A DNA stretch of 64,000 nt from Hyphomicrobiales bacterium (GCA_900471925.1 UCGV01000028.1:1-64000), one strand, 5' to 3'; positions 49,318-59,217 are shown, counted from the first letter of the stretch. Notes: a model not told the origin generated them from the sequence alone. A program made the numbers and translations.

Positions 49318-50452
49318 ACGGATTGCACTCTATGGCGCAAAGCTCGACCAACTGCGCGGGAAGGGTCGGCTACGCGCTCTAAGGCGTGATAGCGGTGCTG
49401 ACTTTACGTCCAACGATTATCTCGGTCTCGCTGCGTCACCTTCCATGCGAGAAGCCCTGACAGCTGCTGTCGAACGCGGTGTGCCGGCAGGGGCAGGCGG
49501 GTCGCGCCTATTGCGTGGCAATCATGACGAGCACGAAGCGCTTGAAGAGGAGGCCGCTCGCTTCTTTCGATGCGAGCGCATGCTCTATTTCGGAAGCGGC
49601 TATGCCGCAAATCTTGCCGTGCTCTCGACCTTGCCCCAGCGGGGCGACCTCATCGTTCACGATTACCTCGTGCATGCAAGCGCGCATGAGGGGATGAAGG
49701 CGGGTCGTGCCGAACTCGTCTCGGCGGCACATAATGATGCGGGCGCTGTCGAGGATGCAATTCGCGCCTGGCGGGCGGCTGGTGGCATCGGGGTGCCGTG
49801 GATCGTCGTCGAGAGCCTCTACTCGATGGATGGCGACCGCAGCCCCCTGTCTGATCTGATCGACATAGCCGATCGCCATGGCGGTTTTCTCTATATCGAC
49901 GAAGCCCATGCTACAGGCGTGAATGGCCCTGGCGGCATCGGTTATTCGGCCAAGCTCGAAGGTCGCGACAACGTCATCGTCCTGCATACTTGCGGCAAGG
50001 CACTCGGCGTGGCCGGGGCGCTTGTCGGCGGTGCCGGTGTGATCTGTGATTTTCTCGTCAACCGAGCCCGCCCCTTCATCTATTCGACAGCGCCTTCGCC
50101 CTTGCAGGCGGCCGGCGTGCGTCATGCGCTGACGACGCTGACAAGGGAACCGGAACGACGGGCCAGGCTGCATGACCTCATCGATTTCGGCAACGCGGAA
50201 TTTTCGGCGCGCTTCGGCATGGCGGGAAGCGGCACGCAGATCCTGCCGATCATCATCGGAGACAATATCAGGACCATGCGCATTGCCGATCGCATGCAGT
50301 CGAAGGGCTATGACATCAGGGCGATCCGCCCGCCGACCGTGCCTCTCGGCACGGCGCGGCTGCGCATGACGATCACGCTCAATGTCGACAGGCCGACGAT
50401 CGCACGGATGCTGGAAGAGCTTGCCGGGGTCATTGAGGAAGAGAGAGCATGA
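49307..50452 (+). CDS. bioF: 8-amino-7-oxononanoate synthase
   Basis: A 381-residue PLP enzyme that condenses pimeloyl thioester with alanine to 8-amino-7-oxononanoate. The PLP lysine is K231 in HTCGKALGV. Other motifs are FTSNDYLGLA, GAGGSRLLRGNHDEHEALE and YIDEAHATGV. The start is a GTG at 49307 inside the end of bioB, with GGAG seven bases upstream. Confidence 0.97.
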   Translation: MNSERIALYGAKLDQLRGKGRLRALRRDSGADFTSNDYLGLAASPSMREALTAAVERGVPAGAGGSRLLRGNHDEHEALEEEAARFFRCERMLYFGSGYAANLAVLSTLPQRGDLIVHDYLVHASAHEGMKAGRAELVSAAHNDAGAVEDAIRAWRAAGGIGVPWIVVESLYSMDGDRSPLSDLIDIADRHGGFLYIDEAHATGVNGPGGIGYSAKLEGRDNVIVLHTCGKALGVAGALVGGAGVICDFLVNRARPFIYSTAPSPLQAAGVRHALTTLTREPERRARLHDLIDFGNAEFSARFGMAGSGTQILPIIIGDNIRTMRIADRMQSKGYDIRAIRPPTVPLGTARLRMTITLNVDRPTIARMLEELAGVIEEERA

Positions 50453-51090
50453 GCAGGCGTTTCATTATAACCGGGACCGATACAGGCATCGGCAAGACCG
50501 TCTTTTCGGCGGCGCTGACGAATGTTCTCGATGGCTTTTACTGGAAACCCGTCCAGTCTGGCATCGAGGGTGAGACAGACAGCGAAGCGGTGAGACGACT
50601 GTGCGGGCTTGCGCGCGACCGCATCCTGCCAGAGGCCTGGCGCTTGAAAACACCTGTCTCGCCTCATCTTGCTGCCGACATCGACGGCGTTGCGATCGAT
50701 CCGGATGCGTTGACACTGCCAGAGACGCCGGGGCCCCTTGTCATCGAGGGCGCGGGTGGGCTGCTTGTACCTCTGACCCGAGAGAGAACCTATATCGACG
50801 TGTTCGCACGCTGGCGCGAGCCCGTGATCCTCTGCGCCCGAACCGGGCTCGGCACCATCAATCACACATTACTGTCGGTGGAAGCGATGAACAGGCGACA
50901 GATCCCGATTTTCGGCATCGCCTTCATCGGCGAGGAACGTTCCGACACGCAGAAGATCATCGCTGACATCAGCGGCGTACCGGTTCTCGGCCGCCTGCCG
51001 ATCTTCGACGGGCTGACGGCAGAGACATTGCGCCGTGCTTTCGGGGACCATTTCGATATTTCGATTTTTCGAGAGGCGACTGCAGCATGA
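50449..51090 (+). CDS. bioD: Dethiobiotin synthetase
   Basis: A 213-residue ATP-dependent carboxylase that closes the ureido ring of dethiobiotin. The P-loop GTDTGIGKT is at 9-17, and EGAGGLLVPLT is the substrate/ATP motif. The ATG overlaps the bioF stop by four bases and the bioA start overlaps its own stop the same way. Confidence 0.97.
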   Translation: MSRRFIITGTDTGIGKTVFSAALTNVLDGFYWKPVQSGIEGETDSEAVRRLCGLARDRILPEAWRLKTPVSPHLAADIDGVAIDPDALTLPETPGPLVIEGAGGLLVPLTRERTYIDVFARWREPVILCARTGLGTINHTLLSVEAMNRRQIPIFGIAFIGEERSDTQKIIADISGVPVLGRLPIFDGLTAETLRRAFGDHFDISIFREATAA

Positions 51091-52367
51091 CCGGAACCTC
51101 GCGAACATCGCCCGTCTGGCATCCGTTCAGCCAGCATCAGCTCGAATCTGCCTTCAAGAAGATTGTCAAAACGGACGGCGCCTACCTGATCGACGAGGAG
51201 GGGCGCTCCGTGCTCGATGCGATATCGTCCTGGTGGGTCATCACCCACGGGCATCGCCACCCTGTCATCATGGAGGCGATCCGCAACGCGCTTGAGCGTT
51301 TCGACCAGATCATCTTTGCCGAATACACGCACGAGCCGGCCGAAGCCCTTGCCCGCGGCCTGATCCGGCTCGCCCCAGCAGGCATGGCCCACGTCTTTTA
51401 TTCCGACAGCGGCTCAACCTCTGTCGAGGTCGCCATCAAGATGGCGCTTGGCTTCTTTCATAATAGCGGTGCACCGCGTTCACGCATCGTCGTCATGGAG
51501 CATGGCTATCATGGCGATACGATCGGCACCATGTCCGCGGGAGAGCGTGGCGTCTTCAACGCGCCCTATGCGCCGCTTTTGTTTGGGGTCGATACCATCC
51601 CGTTTCCAGCGCCGGGGCGCGAGCAGGAGACCCTTGATGCACTGGAGCGGTTCTGCCGCGGTCGCGAGGTCGCGGCCCTGCTGATCGAGCCGCTGGTTCT
51701 TGGAGCGGGCGGCATGAAGATGTACTCGCCACATCTCCTGACGGAATTCAGGCGGATAGCCGAGCGCTACGGCACGCTTCTAATTGCCGACGAGGTGATG
51801 ACGGGCTGGGGGCGGACTGGCACGCTTCTCGCCTGCGAACAGGCGGATCTCGTACCCGATATCCTGTGTCTGTCCAAGGGTATCACCGGTGGCGCCCTGC
51901 CTCTCGCGGCCACCTTATGCACGGCGGAGATATTCGACGCGCATCTGTCGGATGATCGCAGCCGCATGTTTTTCCATTCCAGTTCCTACACCGCCAATCC
52001 CATTGCCTGTGCTGCGGCGCTCGCAAATCTTGAGGTCTGGCGGCAGGAGCCGGTCTCCGAACGTATTCGGGCACTCGGCGTCATGCATCATGAAAGACTG
52101 GCCCCATTCCGGTCCGATCCGCGCTTTGCCAATGTTCGCCAGCAGGGCACGATCGCCGCACTCGATCTCGCTGTTTCGAGGACAGGTTATCTTTCCGAGG
52201 TCGGCCCGCGTCTTCGAGCTTTCTTTCGGCAGAGGGATCTCCTCATTCGCCCGCTCGGGAACGTCATTTATCTGATGCCGCCCTACTGTGTGACGGTGAA
52301 GGATCTCGATCGCGCCTATGGTGCGATCGGCGAAGCGGCTGACTTCATCGAGACAGCGGCGTCATGA
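51087..52367 (+). CDS. bioA: Adenosylmethionine-8-amino-7-oxononanoate aminotransferase
   Basis: A 426-residue class III aminotransferase converting 8-amino-7-oxononanoate to 7,8-diaminononanoate with SAM as amino donor. The PLP lysine is K264 in LSKGITGG. SSWWVITHGHRHP and the YSDSGSTSVEVAIKMA region are typical of BioA. ATGA overlaps tie it to bioD and bioZ. Confidence 0.97.
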   Translation: MTGTSRTSPVWHPFSQHQLESAFKKIVKTDGAYLIDEEGRSVLDAISSWWVITHGHRHPVIMEAIRNALERFDQIIFAEYTHEPAEALARGLIRLAPAGMAHVFYSDSGSTSVEVAIKMALGFFHNSGAPRSRIVVMEHGYHGDTIGTMSAGERGVFNAPYAPLLFGVDTIPFPAPGREQETLDALERFCRGREVAALLIEPLVLGAGGMKMYSPHLLTEFRRIAERYGTLLIADEVMTGWGRTGTLLACEQADLVPDILCLSKGITGGALPLAATLCTAEIFDAHLSDDRSRMFFHSSSYTANPIACAAALANLEVWRQEPVSERIRALGVMHHERLAPFRSDPRFANVRQQGTIAALDLAVSRTGYLSEVGPRLRAFFRQRDLLIRPLGNVIYLMPPYCVTVKDLDRAYGAIGEAADFIETAAS

Positions 52368-53347
52368 CGATCTCAAGCCGGATCGCAGGTTTCGGACACT
52401 ATGTGCCCGAACGGCGCGTCGAGAACCCGGAGATCGAAATGCGCCTTGGCCTCGATCCGGGCTGGATCGAAAGCCGTACCGGTATCAGGTCACGGCGCTG
52501 GGCGTCACCCGATCAGACGCTGACCGATCTCGCGGCACATGCGGGTGCGATGGCGCTCGAGGAGGCCGGCGTAGACCGGCGTACCGTCGCGCTGACGCTT
52601 CTTGCGACTTCGACGCCAGATCATCTCCTGCCGCCATCGGCACCGCTGCTGGCAACTCGGCTCGGTCTGTCGGCCTCGGGGGCAATCGATCTCGCCGGCG
52701 CCTGTTCGGGCTTTCTCTACGCTCTCGTGCTGGCGGACGGCTTCGTCAGAGCCCAGGGAAAACCAGTGCTTGTTGTTGCCGCCAACATCTTGAGCCGGCG
52801 TATCAATATGGAAGAGCGGAGCACCGCCGCCGTCTTTGCCGATGCGGCCGGTGCGGTGCTGCTCGTGCCTTCACGTGAGAGGGGCGGAGTCCTCGGCGTC
52901 GAATTGATGCAGGATGGGGAGGGTTATGATCTCATCCAGATTCCATCGGGTGGCAGCGCTCGCCCTTTTGACGACAATACCAATCCTCGCGACCTGCGCA
53001 TGACCATGCGCGACGGCAGAGCGGTCTTCACCCAGGCGATCCGCATGATGACGGAATCTGGGCTGCGTGCCATGGAACAGGCCGGGCTTGCGGCAGAGGA
53101 GATAAGCCACTTTGTTCCGCATCAGGCCAATTCCCGCATCATCGATGCCACATGCGATCAGCTTGGCCTCTCGCCGGCGGTGGCGGTTCGCACAATTGCG
53201 GAGTTCGGCAACTCCTCGGCGGCCACGATTCCTCTGTCTCTGTCGATTGCCAACAAAAGACGCCCGTTCCTGCCCGGTGAAAGGCTACTGCTGGCTGCGG
53301 CCGGTGCAGGCATGATCGGGGGCGCAGTCGCTTTCGGTGTGATTTAG
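52364..53347 (+). CDS. bioZ: BioZ, KAS III-like pimeloyl precursor synthase
   Basis: A 327-residue FabH-like enzyme with the catalytic triad C114 (AGACSGFLYAL), H253 (VPHQAN) and N283 (EFGNSSAAT). In Agrobacterium and related genera BioZ condenses a C5 acyl-CoA (glutaryl-CoA) with malonyl-ACP, starting pimeloyl-ACP synthesis and bypassing BioC/BioH, neither of which is present here. The ATGA overlap with bioA confirms its place in the biotin operon. Confidence 0.93.
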   Translation: MTISSRIAGFGHYVPERRVENPEIEMRLGLDPGWIESRTGIRSRRWASPDQTLTDLAAHAGAMALEEAGVDRRTVALTLLATSTPDHLLPPSAPLLATRLGLSASGAIDLAGACSGFLYALVLADGFVRAQGKPVLVVAANILSRRINMEERSTAAVFADAAGAVLLVPSRERGGVLGVELMQDGEGYDLIQIPSGGSARPFDDNTNPRDLRMTMRDGRAVFTQAIRMMTESGLRAMEQAGLAAEEISHFVPHQANSRIIDATCDQLGLSPAVAVRTIAEFGNSSAATIPLSLSIANKRRPFLPGERLLLAAAGAGMIGGAVAFGVI

Positions 53348-53372
53348 AAGGCGATCGCGGGCGGAGACGACG

Positions 53373-54338
53373 TCAGTATGTGACGGTGACGATGACGGTA
53401 TCATTGTAGGTACCGGGCGATGGTGTGTTCTGCGGCTCGACACGGCCGTAGACGGCGCGGTTCTGCGCGCTGCCGGTACCAGTGCCGGATACGGTCTGCC
53501 CGGTCGCGCTGCCCCAGGGCTGACTGCGGGCGACATCCTGGTAGAGCCCGTAGGTGATCGTTTCCGTGCCCTTCTTCATCTTCCGCGCTGTCGGCGCGCC
53601 GTTGCTGGTTCCCCCGTCGAGCGCGATCGAATAGGGCAGGTTCTGTGTGCAGGTCACGGCAAGCTGGCCACTGGAATCGATGCGTGATGCGATGACGCCA
53701 CGTGTGCCGAAATCGATGCCCTGCGCCGTCACATTGCAGGTCCGGTTGACGAAAGCCTGAACGGTGAAACTCGGCTGCGTCGGGTTCTGGGTCACGGCCG
53801 TACAGGCGGGGGCTGCCAGCGTATAGCCCTGATAGTTGAAGCGTGTCTCGGCACCGGCAAAAGTCGAGAGATAGGAACCGCCAAGGACCGCCTGCTGGCT
53901 GGCGTTCAGCCTCGCATAGAGGGTCACCTGCGTGTTCACTGTCGTCAGCGGCAGAAGCAGAAGGTCGATCGGCGGCGGGGAGCCGAGTGCGGTTTGGGTG
54001 ACCGAACCCCAGGGGATGGTGCGGGTGTTGTTCTGGAAGAGGCCGAAGCTCAGCGGCTGATTATTGCTGTTGCGCATGTACCGATCGGCGCTGCTCGATC
54101 CGCCAGATCCGGCATTGATATTGGGGCATATCCTGAGCTGCAGACTGAGATTCAAAGTGTTGCGGCAGGAAATGTCGACGGTTGTGGAGGCGTCGATTGC
54201 GCTGCCGCCAAGAAGGGTGACCGTGCCGAAATTGATATTGGCGATGGTGAAATCGCAGCTCTGGGCCTGGGCGGCTCCCACTCCGGCCAGGAGGTAAAGG
54301 ATAAGGATCGCTAGATGGCGCCTGAAGAAACCGATCAC
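53373..54338 (-). CDS. csuE: Csu-type pilus tip subunit with two spore coat U domains
   Basis: A 321-residue secreted protein: signal peptide (to about residue 26), then two SCPU domains (about 27-165 and 180-320). Each domain starts with a CDFTIANINFGTV- or CNVTAQGIDFGTRG-type strand, and the second ends with GTYNDTVIVTVTY. Two-domain SCPU proteins are tip adhesins (CsuE) of archaic chaperone-usher pili. Its ATG overlaps the end of the usher gene. Confidence 0.88.
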   Translation of the reverse strand: MIGFFRRHLAILILYLLAGVGAAQAQSCDFTIANINFGTVTLLGGSAIDASTTVDISCRNTLNLSLQLRICPNINAGSGGSSSADRYMRNSNNQPLSFGLFQNNTRTIPWGSVTQTALGSPPPIDLLLLPLTTVNTQVTLYARLNASQQAVLGGSYLSTFAGAETRFNYQGYTLAAPACTAVTQNPTQPSFTVQAFVNRTCNVTAQGIDFGTRGVIASRIDSSGQLAVTCTQNLPYSIALDGGTSNGAPTARKMKKGTETITYGLYQDVARSQPWGSATGQTVSGTGTGSAQNRAVYGRVEPQNTPSPGTYNDTVIVTVTY

Positions 54339-56782
54339 GGCGCGCTCCTGCAGGTGAGATCGGTGGGCTGGCCAGCGGCTTCGCTCAGGCTTGCCGGCAG
54401 CGTCACCGTGCAGCGTCCGCCGCTTGGTGTGTCGACCTCGAGCTCGGCGCCGGGCTTCAGGTCGGAAATATAGACCTGGCCGTCATAGCCCACAGGGAAG
54501 TCGGCCCCTTTTCCGGAGGCCGCACGCAGCAGCGCGCCGGTCTCGACATAGGCACCTTGCTCGTCGCGCAGCGTCAGCAGGCGTGAATGATTGCCGGATG
54601 TCGCCCCTCTCATCCTGACGACGACACCGCTCTTCTCCTTCGGGCGGACGATCCGCCGCGTCGTGTCCACCTGCATATCGAGCGGCAGATTGGCAGGATC
54701 GATGCTGATCGCGTTCTTCTCATGCGCGCGCAGGCCAGGCACGAGAAGCTTGCCACTGCCATTGGTGCGGCCGATCGGCCGGTTCTCGATTTCGACGTCG
54801 ACGCCGGGCGCTCCGACATCGACGACAGCGAAAGCATCGTCGACGCGATCGGTGAGGAAGATGCCGCCGCCGGCTGCGACCAGCGCGCCGTCGATCTCGG
54901 CATTGGCCTCGACGCTGTCGCCAAACTGCTGAATGCCGGCGCTAACCTTGCCAAGGCTGCCCCTGAAGGATGCGGATGCCAGGCGATTGGGAGATTTGCC
55001 CTCGGCATCATGGAGCCGCCAGGAGAGCCCGCGCCCGTCAGGGGCGGAGCGCACGAGATCGGCGCCGGCGGCATAACCGTCATTGTCGCTGGACACGTTG
55101 GCCGAAGCCGTCAGGTTCTCGCCGATGCGCCAGGAAAGACCGGCGAAGACACCGTAGCTATCCGGCTGGCTGATATCGGCGTAGGCGGTAAGGAATGCAT
55201 TGCCATTCTCACCGATCGCCCGGCTGGCGCTCATGCCGAGCAGGCGCGAACGGTCGCCCTCGGCCGTTTCCAGCTGGGTGAAATTGAGATTGAGGGTGGT
55301 CTGCTCGAAGGAGGGAAAGGAAAGCGAGATCTGGTCGAGCGCCTTCGGTGGGCGGGTGCTGTAAAAACCGGTGCCATCATCTCTTTCGACGAGGTCTGCG
55401 GTGACCGAGGCGATGTCGTCATAGTCTCCAAAGGTACGCTGGGTACGGACGAAGAGATTGAAGCCCCGGATTTCGCCCTCGATGCTGGCGGCAATCTGAT
55501 AGCCGGTGGCGCCGTCGTGGCTGCTCATCGCGCCAGCGAGGTTGGCAACCCCGTAAGACCCCAGCGAGAAGACCGCGCCGAGGCCGCCATTGACGAGGTC
55601 TTCGCCACCTTCGGCATGGGCTTCTCCCGTCAGCCAGTCGGTTACGCCGAGTCGTCCGGTGAGCGAGAGCATCAACCTGTCGTCATAATCGTTGGATTCA
55701 ATGCCGAAATTGCGTCGGGCATAGCCAGATTCGCCCGATATGTCCCATAGGCCCGGAAGCAGAAGGCTGGGAGAGGTGTAGAAGGGCGTCTCCGTAACCG
55801 CCTCGCGGCCGAGCGCATCGCGCACGACCAGCCTAGCCGTGCCGGCACCGGTGATGACGGGCAGATTGGTGATCGAGAACGGACCTTCGGGCACATTCTG
55901 CGAGAAGCGTCTGCTATCGTTGACATAGACATCGACGGTCGAAGGCACGGCGGCCGAACCGGAAAGGCCGGGCATCGGGATGGTGACGAGATCGGGCCGC
56001 AGCGAAAAATCGCGCTGGATCTGGATGCCGCCGAGGCGCACCGGCCGTGTCCAGCTCAGTCCGCCGGTCTGGACGTCACCGAGGCGATATTCCATCAGCC
56101 TTGTCTCGTCGGAATAGGACCAGGTCGTGTCGAGGCGTTTTGTGCCGTAGTTTCCGTCGCTGCTGGTACTCGCGATCTGCGAGGATGAGAGCACACCGTA
56201 GTTGCTGTAGAGGCGGCCTTCGAAGGCGCCGGACAGGCCCTCGAAATTTCCGAGCGCATCCCAATCATCGCCGCCGGACGAGGCATAGAGCGTGTAGTTC
56301 AGCACTGCGCCGATACCGGTCGATTGCCCCTCTTCGTCTGCGCTATCTTCCCTATCGATGCCAACATCCGCGCTATCACCGGCGCCGGTCGCATCATATT
56401 CCTTGTCGGCGCGTGCGCTTTCCTCAGCGGTGAAATGGATCGTCTGTGCGCTCGTATCATATTCGAAATCGACCCCCGGCAGTTTTCCGATGTCGATCGA
56501 CCCATCGGCGCGCCTGGCTGCCTCGACCGGTTTGATGCCGACATTCTTCAGTTGCTCGGGATCGATACTCAGCCGGCCGTCGTCGCCGCGATGAAAGGCG
56601 GCGATCAGGTTCTGCGATCTGTCGTTGACATAGACTTCCAGTTGCAGATCGGATGATATTGTACTTGCCTGCGCGCTCGGCGGCGGAATCTCCTGTGCCG
56701 CCAGCCCATTCGGTTGACAGATCGATACGCAGATCGTCATCAGAATGAGGCCGCTACTTGCCGATAATGCTGGTCGTCGCAT
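54335..56782 (-). CDS. csuD: Outer membrane fimbrial usher
   Basis: An 815-residue outer membrane protein forming the pilus secretion pore. After a signal peptide come the usher N-terminal domain, a central 24-strand barrel region with a plug (MEYRLGDVQTGGLSWTRPV; QRDFSLRPDLVTIPMPG is a conserved usher stretch), and a C-terminal domain ending in two cysteines (SGGRCTVTLP and LTCRSAP). The start at 56782 lies inside the chaperone gene, overlapping it by 29 bases; nearby alternative starts cannot be excluded. Confidence 0.93.
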   Translation of the reverse strand: MRRPALSASSGLILMTICVSICQPNGLAAQEIPPPSAQASTISSDLQLEVYVNDRSQNLIAAFHRGDDGRLSIDPEQLKNVGIKPVEAARRADGSIDIGKLPGVDFEYDTSAQTIHFTAEESARADKEYDATGAGDSADVGIDREDSADEEGQSTGIGAVLNYTLYASSGGDDWDALGNFEGLSGAFEGRLYSNYGVLSSSQIASTSSDGNYGTKRLDTTWSYSDETRLMEYRLGDVQTGGLSWTRPVRLGGIQIQRDFSLRPDLVTIPMPGLSGSAAVPSTVDVYVNDSRRFSQNVPEGPFSITNLPVITGAGTARLVVRDALGREAVTETPFYTSPSLLLPGLWDISGESGYARRNFGIESNDYDDRLMLSLTGRLGVTDWLTGEAHAEGGEDLVNGGLGAVFSLGSYGVANLAGAMSSHDGATGYQIAASIEGEIRGFNLFVRTQRTFGDYDDIASVTADLVERDDGTGFYSTRPPKALDQISLSFPSFEQTTLNLNFTQLETAEGDRSRLLGMSASRAIGENGNAFLTAYADISQPDSYGVFAGLSWRIGENLTASANVSSDNDGYAAGADLVRSAPDGRGLSWRLHDAEGKSPNRLASASFRGSLGKVSAGIQQFGDSVEANAEIDGALVAAGGGIFLTDRVDDAFAVVDVGAPGVDVEIENRPIGRTNGSGKLLVPGLRAHEKNAISIDPANLPLDMQVDTTRRIVRPKEKSGVVVRMRGATSGNHSRLLTLRDEQGAYVETGALLRAASGKGADFPVGYDGQVYISDLKPGAELEVDTPSGGRCTVTLPASLSEAAGQPTDLTCRSAP

Positions 56783-57470
56783 CGAAGGGTCCAGCCTCGC
56801 TGAGGGCATGGATCTTGATGGAACCGCCGCCGCTCGCTTCCGCGGGAATGAGCCAAGTGGCGCTGGAACTGCCGAGCGCATAGCCGACCAGACCGGCCTT
56901 GCTGCCGATCACGCTTGCTCCGTCCGATAGTGTCATATCCGAAATGCGCAGCCGTTTGCTGCCACGGTTTTCCGCCGTCACCAGATAGCCTCCCTGTTGG
57001 CGTCGGACCGTCCAGCGAACCGAGGCGGCATCAGCATCGGGATTGGAGAAGAAGACGGGGATCGACTGGCGCACGACGAGTGTCACCGTTCCGGCCGCGC
57101 GAGGTCCGGGCTTGGGCAGTTCATCGACGATCAGCCGGTAACTTTCTTCACCGCGAACAGGCGCTTTCGTCGTTCTGACGATGCGGACGATGTTTTCCGC
57201 ATTGCTTTTCAGCGTCGTCATCGGCGGGCTGACCGCAACGCCGTCCGCCGGCAGATAGACATCCTTGCCGTCCTGCTGGGCCCAGCGAAAGATGCGGATC
57301 TGCACGTTGACAGGCTTTTCGGCATCGTTCCAGATCTTGATCGTGGAAGCGGCCGTTGGTGCGCTGAGGTCAATCATGACAGGGGCAACCCTGAGCGCAG
57401 TCGCCTCGACCGGGCCTGCCAGATGGGCAAGCGTCATCAGGCCAATGGCAGCTGTGGTCGCAAGACGCAT
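56754..57470 (-). CDS. csuC: Periplasmic fimbrial chaperone
   Basis: A 238-residue PapD-like chaperone with a signal peptide (cleavage near VEA-T). The immunoglobulin-like N-terminal domain has LRVAPVMIDLSAP and RIVRTTKAPVRGEESYRLIVDE, where the conserved E-S-Y-R segment is family-typical. It folds pilus subunits by strand donation and delivers them to the usher. GGAGGGGG precedes the ATG, and the gene lies 16 bases after the major subunit gene. Confidence 0.93.
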   Translation of the reverse strand: MRLATTAAIGLMTLAHLAGPVEATALRVAPVMIDLSAPTAASTIKIWNDAEKPVNVQIRIFRWAQQDGKDVYLPADGVAVSPPMTTLKSNAENIVRIVRTTKAPVRGEESYRLIVDELPKPGPRAAGTVTLVVRQSIPVFFSNPDADAASVRWTVRRQQGGYLVTAENRGSKRLRISDMTLSDGASVIGSKAGLVGYALGSSSATWLIPAEASGGGSIKIHALSEAGPFDATTSIIGK

Positions 57471-57486
57471 TTCTCCCCCTCCTGTC

Positions 57487-57981
57487 CTAATAGGTCAGCG
57501 TGACGGTGACCGTGTCGGTGTAGCTGCCGGGCGCAGGCGTCGTCTGCGGGGCTACGCGCCCATAGACGGTCAGCGATTGCGCCGCACCGTTGCCGGTGCC
57601 GGCCTGGGTGTCGGTGCCGATGGTGTTGCCCCACACAGTGGCGTGGCCGCTATCGCGGAACAGCCCGTAATTGATGACTGCGGCGCCTGGCCCGGTCATG
57701 CGACGCTGCGCAACGGTGGCGCCCGTGCCCGTGCCGGCGTTCAGGCCGATATTGTAGGTCGTGCCGTTGGTGCATTGGACAACGAGCGTGCCCGTTGCGT
57801 CGACATTGGCGTTGATCACGCCATTGGCGCCGAAGTCGATATTCGAGGCCGAATTGATGACGCACTGGCCGTTGATGGTCATCTGCACTGTGAAGCTCGT
57901 CGTTGCCGTTTGAGCCCAGGCCGTGCCGGCAAAAAGAACACCGAGGGCGGCAATGAACAGGCTCAGGCTCATATTTCGCAT
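57487..57981 (-). CDS. Csu-type major pilus subunit (spore coat U domain)
   Basis: A 164-residue secreted SCPU-domain protein: signal peptide (cleavage after WAQ), paired cysteines in GQCVIN and VQCTNG, and a terminal beta strand GSYTDTVTVTLTY. It is the likely rod subunit, first gene of the operon. The start has GGAG 11 bases upstream, slightly distant. Confidence 0.88.
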   Translation of the reverse strand: MRNMSLSLFIAALGVLFAGTAWAQTATTSFTVQMTINGQCVINSASNIDFGANGVINANVDATGTLVVQCTNGTTYNIGLNAGTGTGATVAQRRMTGPGAAVINYGLFRDSGHATVWGNTIGTDTQAGTGNGAAQSLTVYGRVAPQTTPAPGSYTDTVTVTLTY

Positions 57982-58299
57982 GGCGGGGGCAACTCCGTTG
58001 GATTGAGTCTATTGTGCTTCCGCAATTAACGCTTGTCGTAAATTAGCAATAACAAAATTAACAAATGCTTATTTTGACGTGTGAGGACTTGCCTTCATGC
58101 CGTTTCGAACTCGCATGATCACGCGGTCTGCCGGAGAGGGTGACGCGGCATTTCTGTCGGCGGTATCGCCGCCGTCGTGAAGAAAATGAAAAGAAAGCGC
58201 GTGGTGAACTTCGTCACTCCGGCAACCGAATTGTCATTTCGTGGCAGGATGCCATCTTTTTGACCGAGGCGAAGAATCAACGCGAGACGGCGGTTCCAT
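57982..58299. other. Divergent intergenic region upstream of the pilus operon
   Basis: 318 bases between the pilus operon and the DUF1003 gene. The part at 58015-58080 is markedly AT-rich compared with the surroundings and probably holds the pilus promoter. No clear operator or FNR-type box was found; TTG-N8-CAA at 58012-58025 is too degenerate. Confidence 0.5.
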
Positions 58300-59217
58300 A
58301 TGACTGACGAAGATACGAACGAAGCTGATCTGACCGAAAACAAGATCGTCGATTTCGATGCCGGCGAGGGCGAGGCGGCCTCTGTCGCGATGGGGGCCTA
58401 TACCGAGAGCCTCGAAAAGGCCAAGGCGAAATCGGTCAGGCTCATCGACGCCATCAGCGGCGCCCAGCTCAAGAAGAAGGATGCCTTTCGCTTCGATGAC
58501 GTACGTCCCGCGCTTGCCGATTACATCCGGCAGCGGCATCCCGAAATCCGGTCGGACGACTATATCAGCAAGAAGATCGTCGATGATTTTCGCGGCCGTT
58601 ACATCACTGAGCTTTTGAAGGATGAGCGCGGCGAACTCTCGAACCTTGAAAACGAGGTGGTCGAGAGCCTGAAGACCCACGATACGCTCGCGGAAAACAT
58701 CGAGGAAGATTACGAGGGCCATCGCTCAATCGGCGACAGGCTCGCCGACGGGGTGGCGACCTTCGGCGGCAGCTGGGCTTTCATCATCGCCTTCTTCTCG
58801 TTTCTGGCGATCTGGATGGGCATCAACATCCTGATGGGGGTAAACGGCGCCTTCGACGCCTATCCCTTCATCCTGCTCAATCTCATCCTCTCGACGATCG
58901 CCGCATTTCAGGCGCCGATCATCATGATGAGCCAGCGCCGTCAGGAGGCGAAGGACCGGCTGCGGGCGCTGAACGATTACAAGGTCAATCTCAAGGCGGA
59001 GTTGGAAATCCGTCATCTTCACGAAAAGATCGACCATCTGCTGAACCGGCAATGGGAGCGCCTGACGGAAATCCAGCAGATCCAGATCGAGATGATGCTG
59101 GATCAGGCCAAGGCGGCAAAACGGGCGATAAAGATGGGCAGGACCAGCAAGCCTGCCAAGTCTTCCCGTACCCGGTCAAGGGCGGCCAGCCCACCGGATT
59201 CCGACACCGGTCCCTGA
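58300..59217 (+). CDS. DUF1003 family membrane protein
   Basis: A 305-residue protein with a cytoplasmic N-terminal region (1-155), two adjacent membrane helices (about 158-180 and 188-211) forming the DUF1003 core with GSWAFIIAFFSFLAIWM and a QAPIIMMSQRRQ motif, then a helical, probably coiled-coil tail and a basic C-terminus. The N-terminal region may contain a conserved CxxC-less DUF1003-associated domain. The role is unknown. A weak GACGGCGG site precedes the ATG. Confidence 0.85.
   Translation: MTDEDTNEADLTENKIVDFDAGEGEAASVAMGAYTESLEKAKAKSVRLIDAISGAQLKKKDAFRFDDVRPALADYIRQRHPEIRSDDYISKKIVDDFRGRYITELLKDERGELSNLENEVVESLKTHDTLAENIEEDYEGHRSIGDRLADGVATFGGSWAFIIAFFSFLAIWMGINILMGVNGAFDAYPFILLNLILSTIAAFQAPIIMMSQRRQEAKDRLRALNDYKVNLKAELEIRHLHEKIDHLLNRQWERLTEIQQIQIEMMLDQAKAAKRAIKMGRTSKPAKSSRTRSRAASPPDSDTGP

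Noticed and set aside
58012..58025. TTG-N8-CAA resembling an FNR box upstream of the pilus operon
   Set aside because: Only the outer three bases of each half match (TTGTG / CGCAA) and no -10 element lies at the offset seen in the better boxes.
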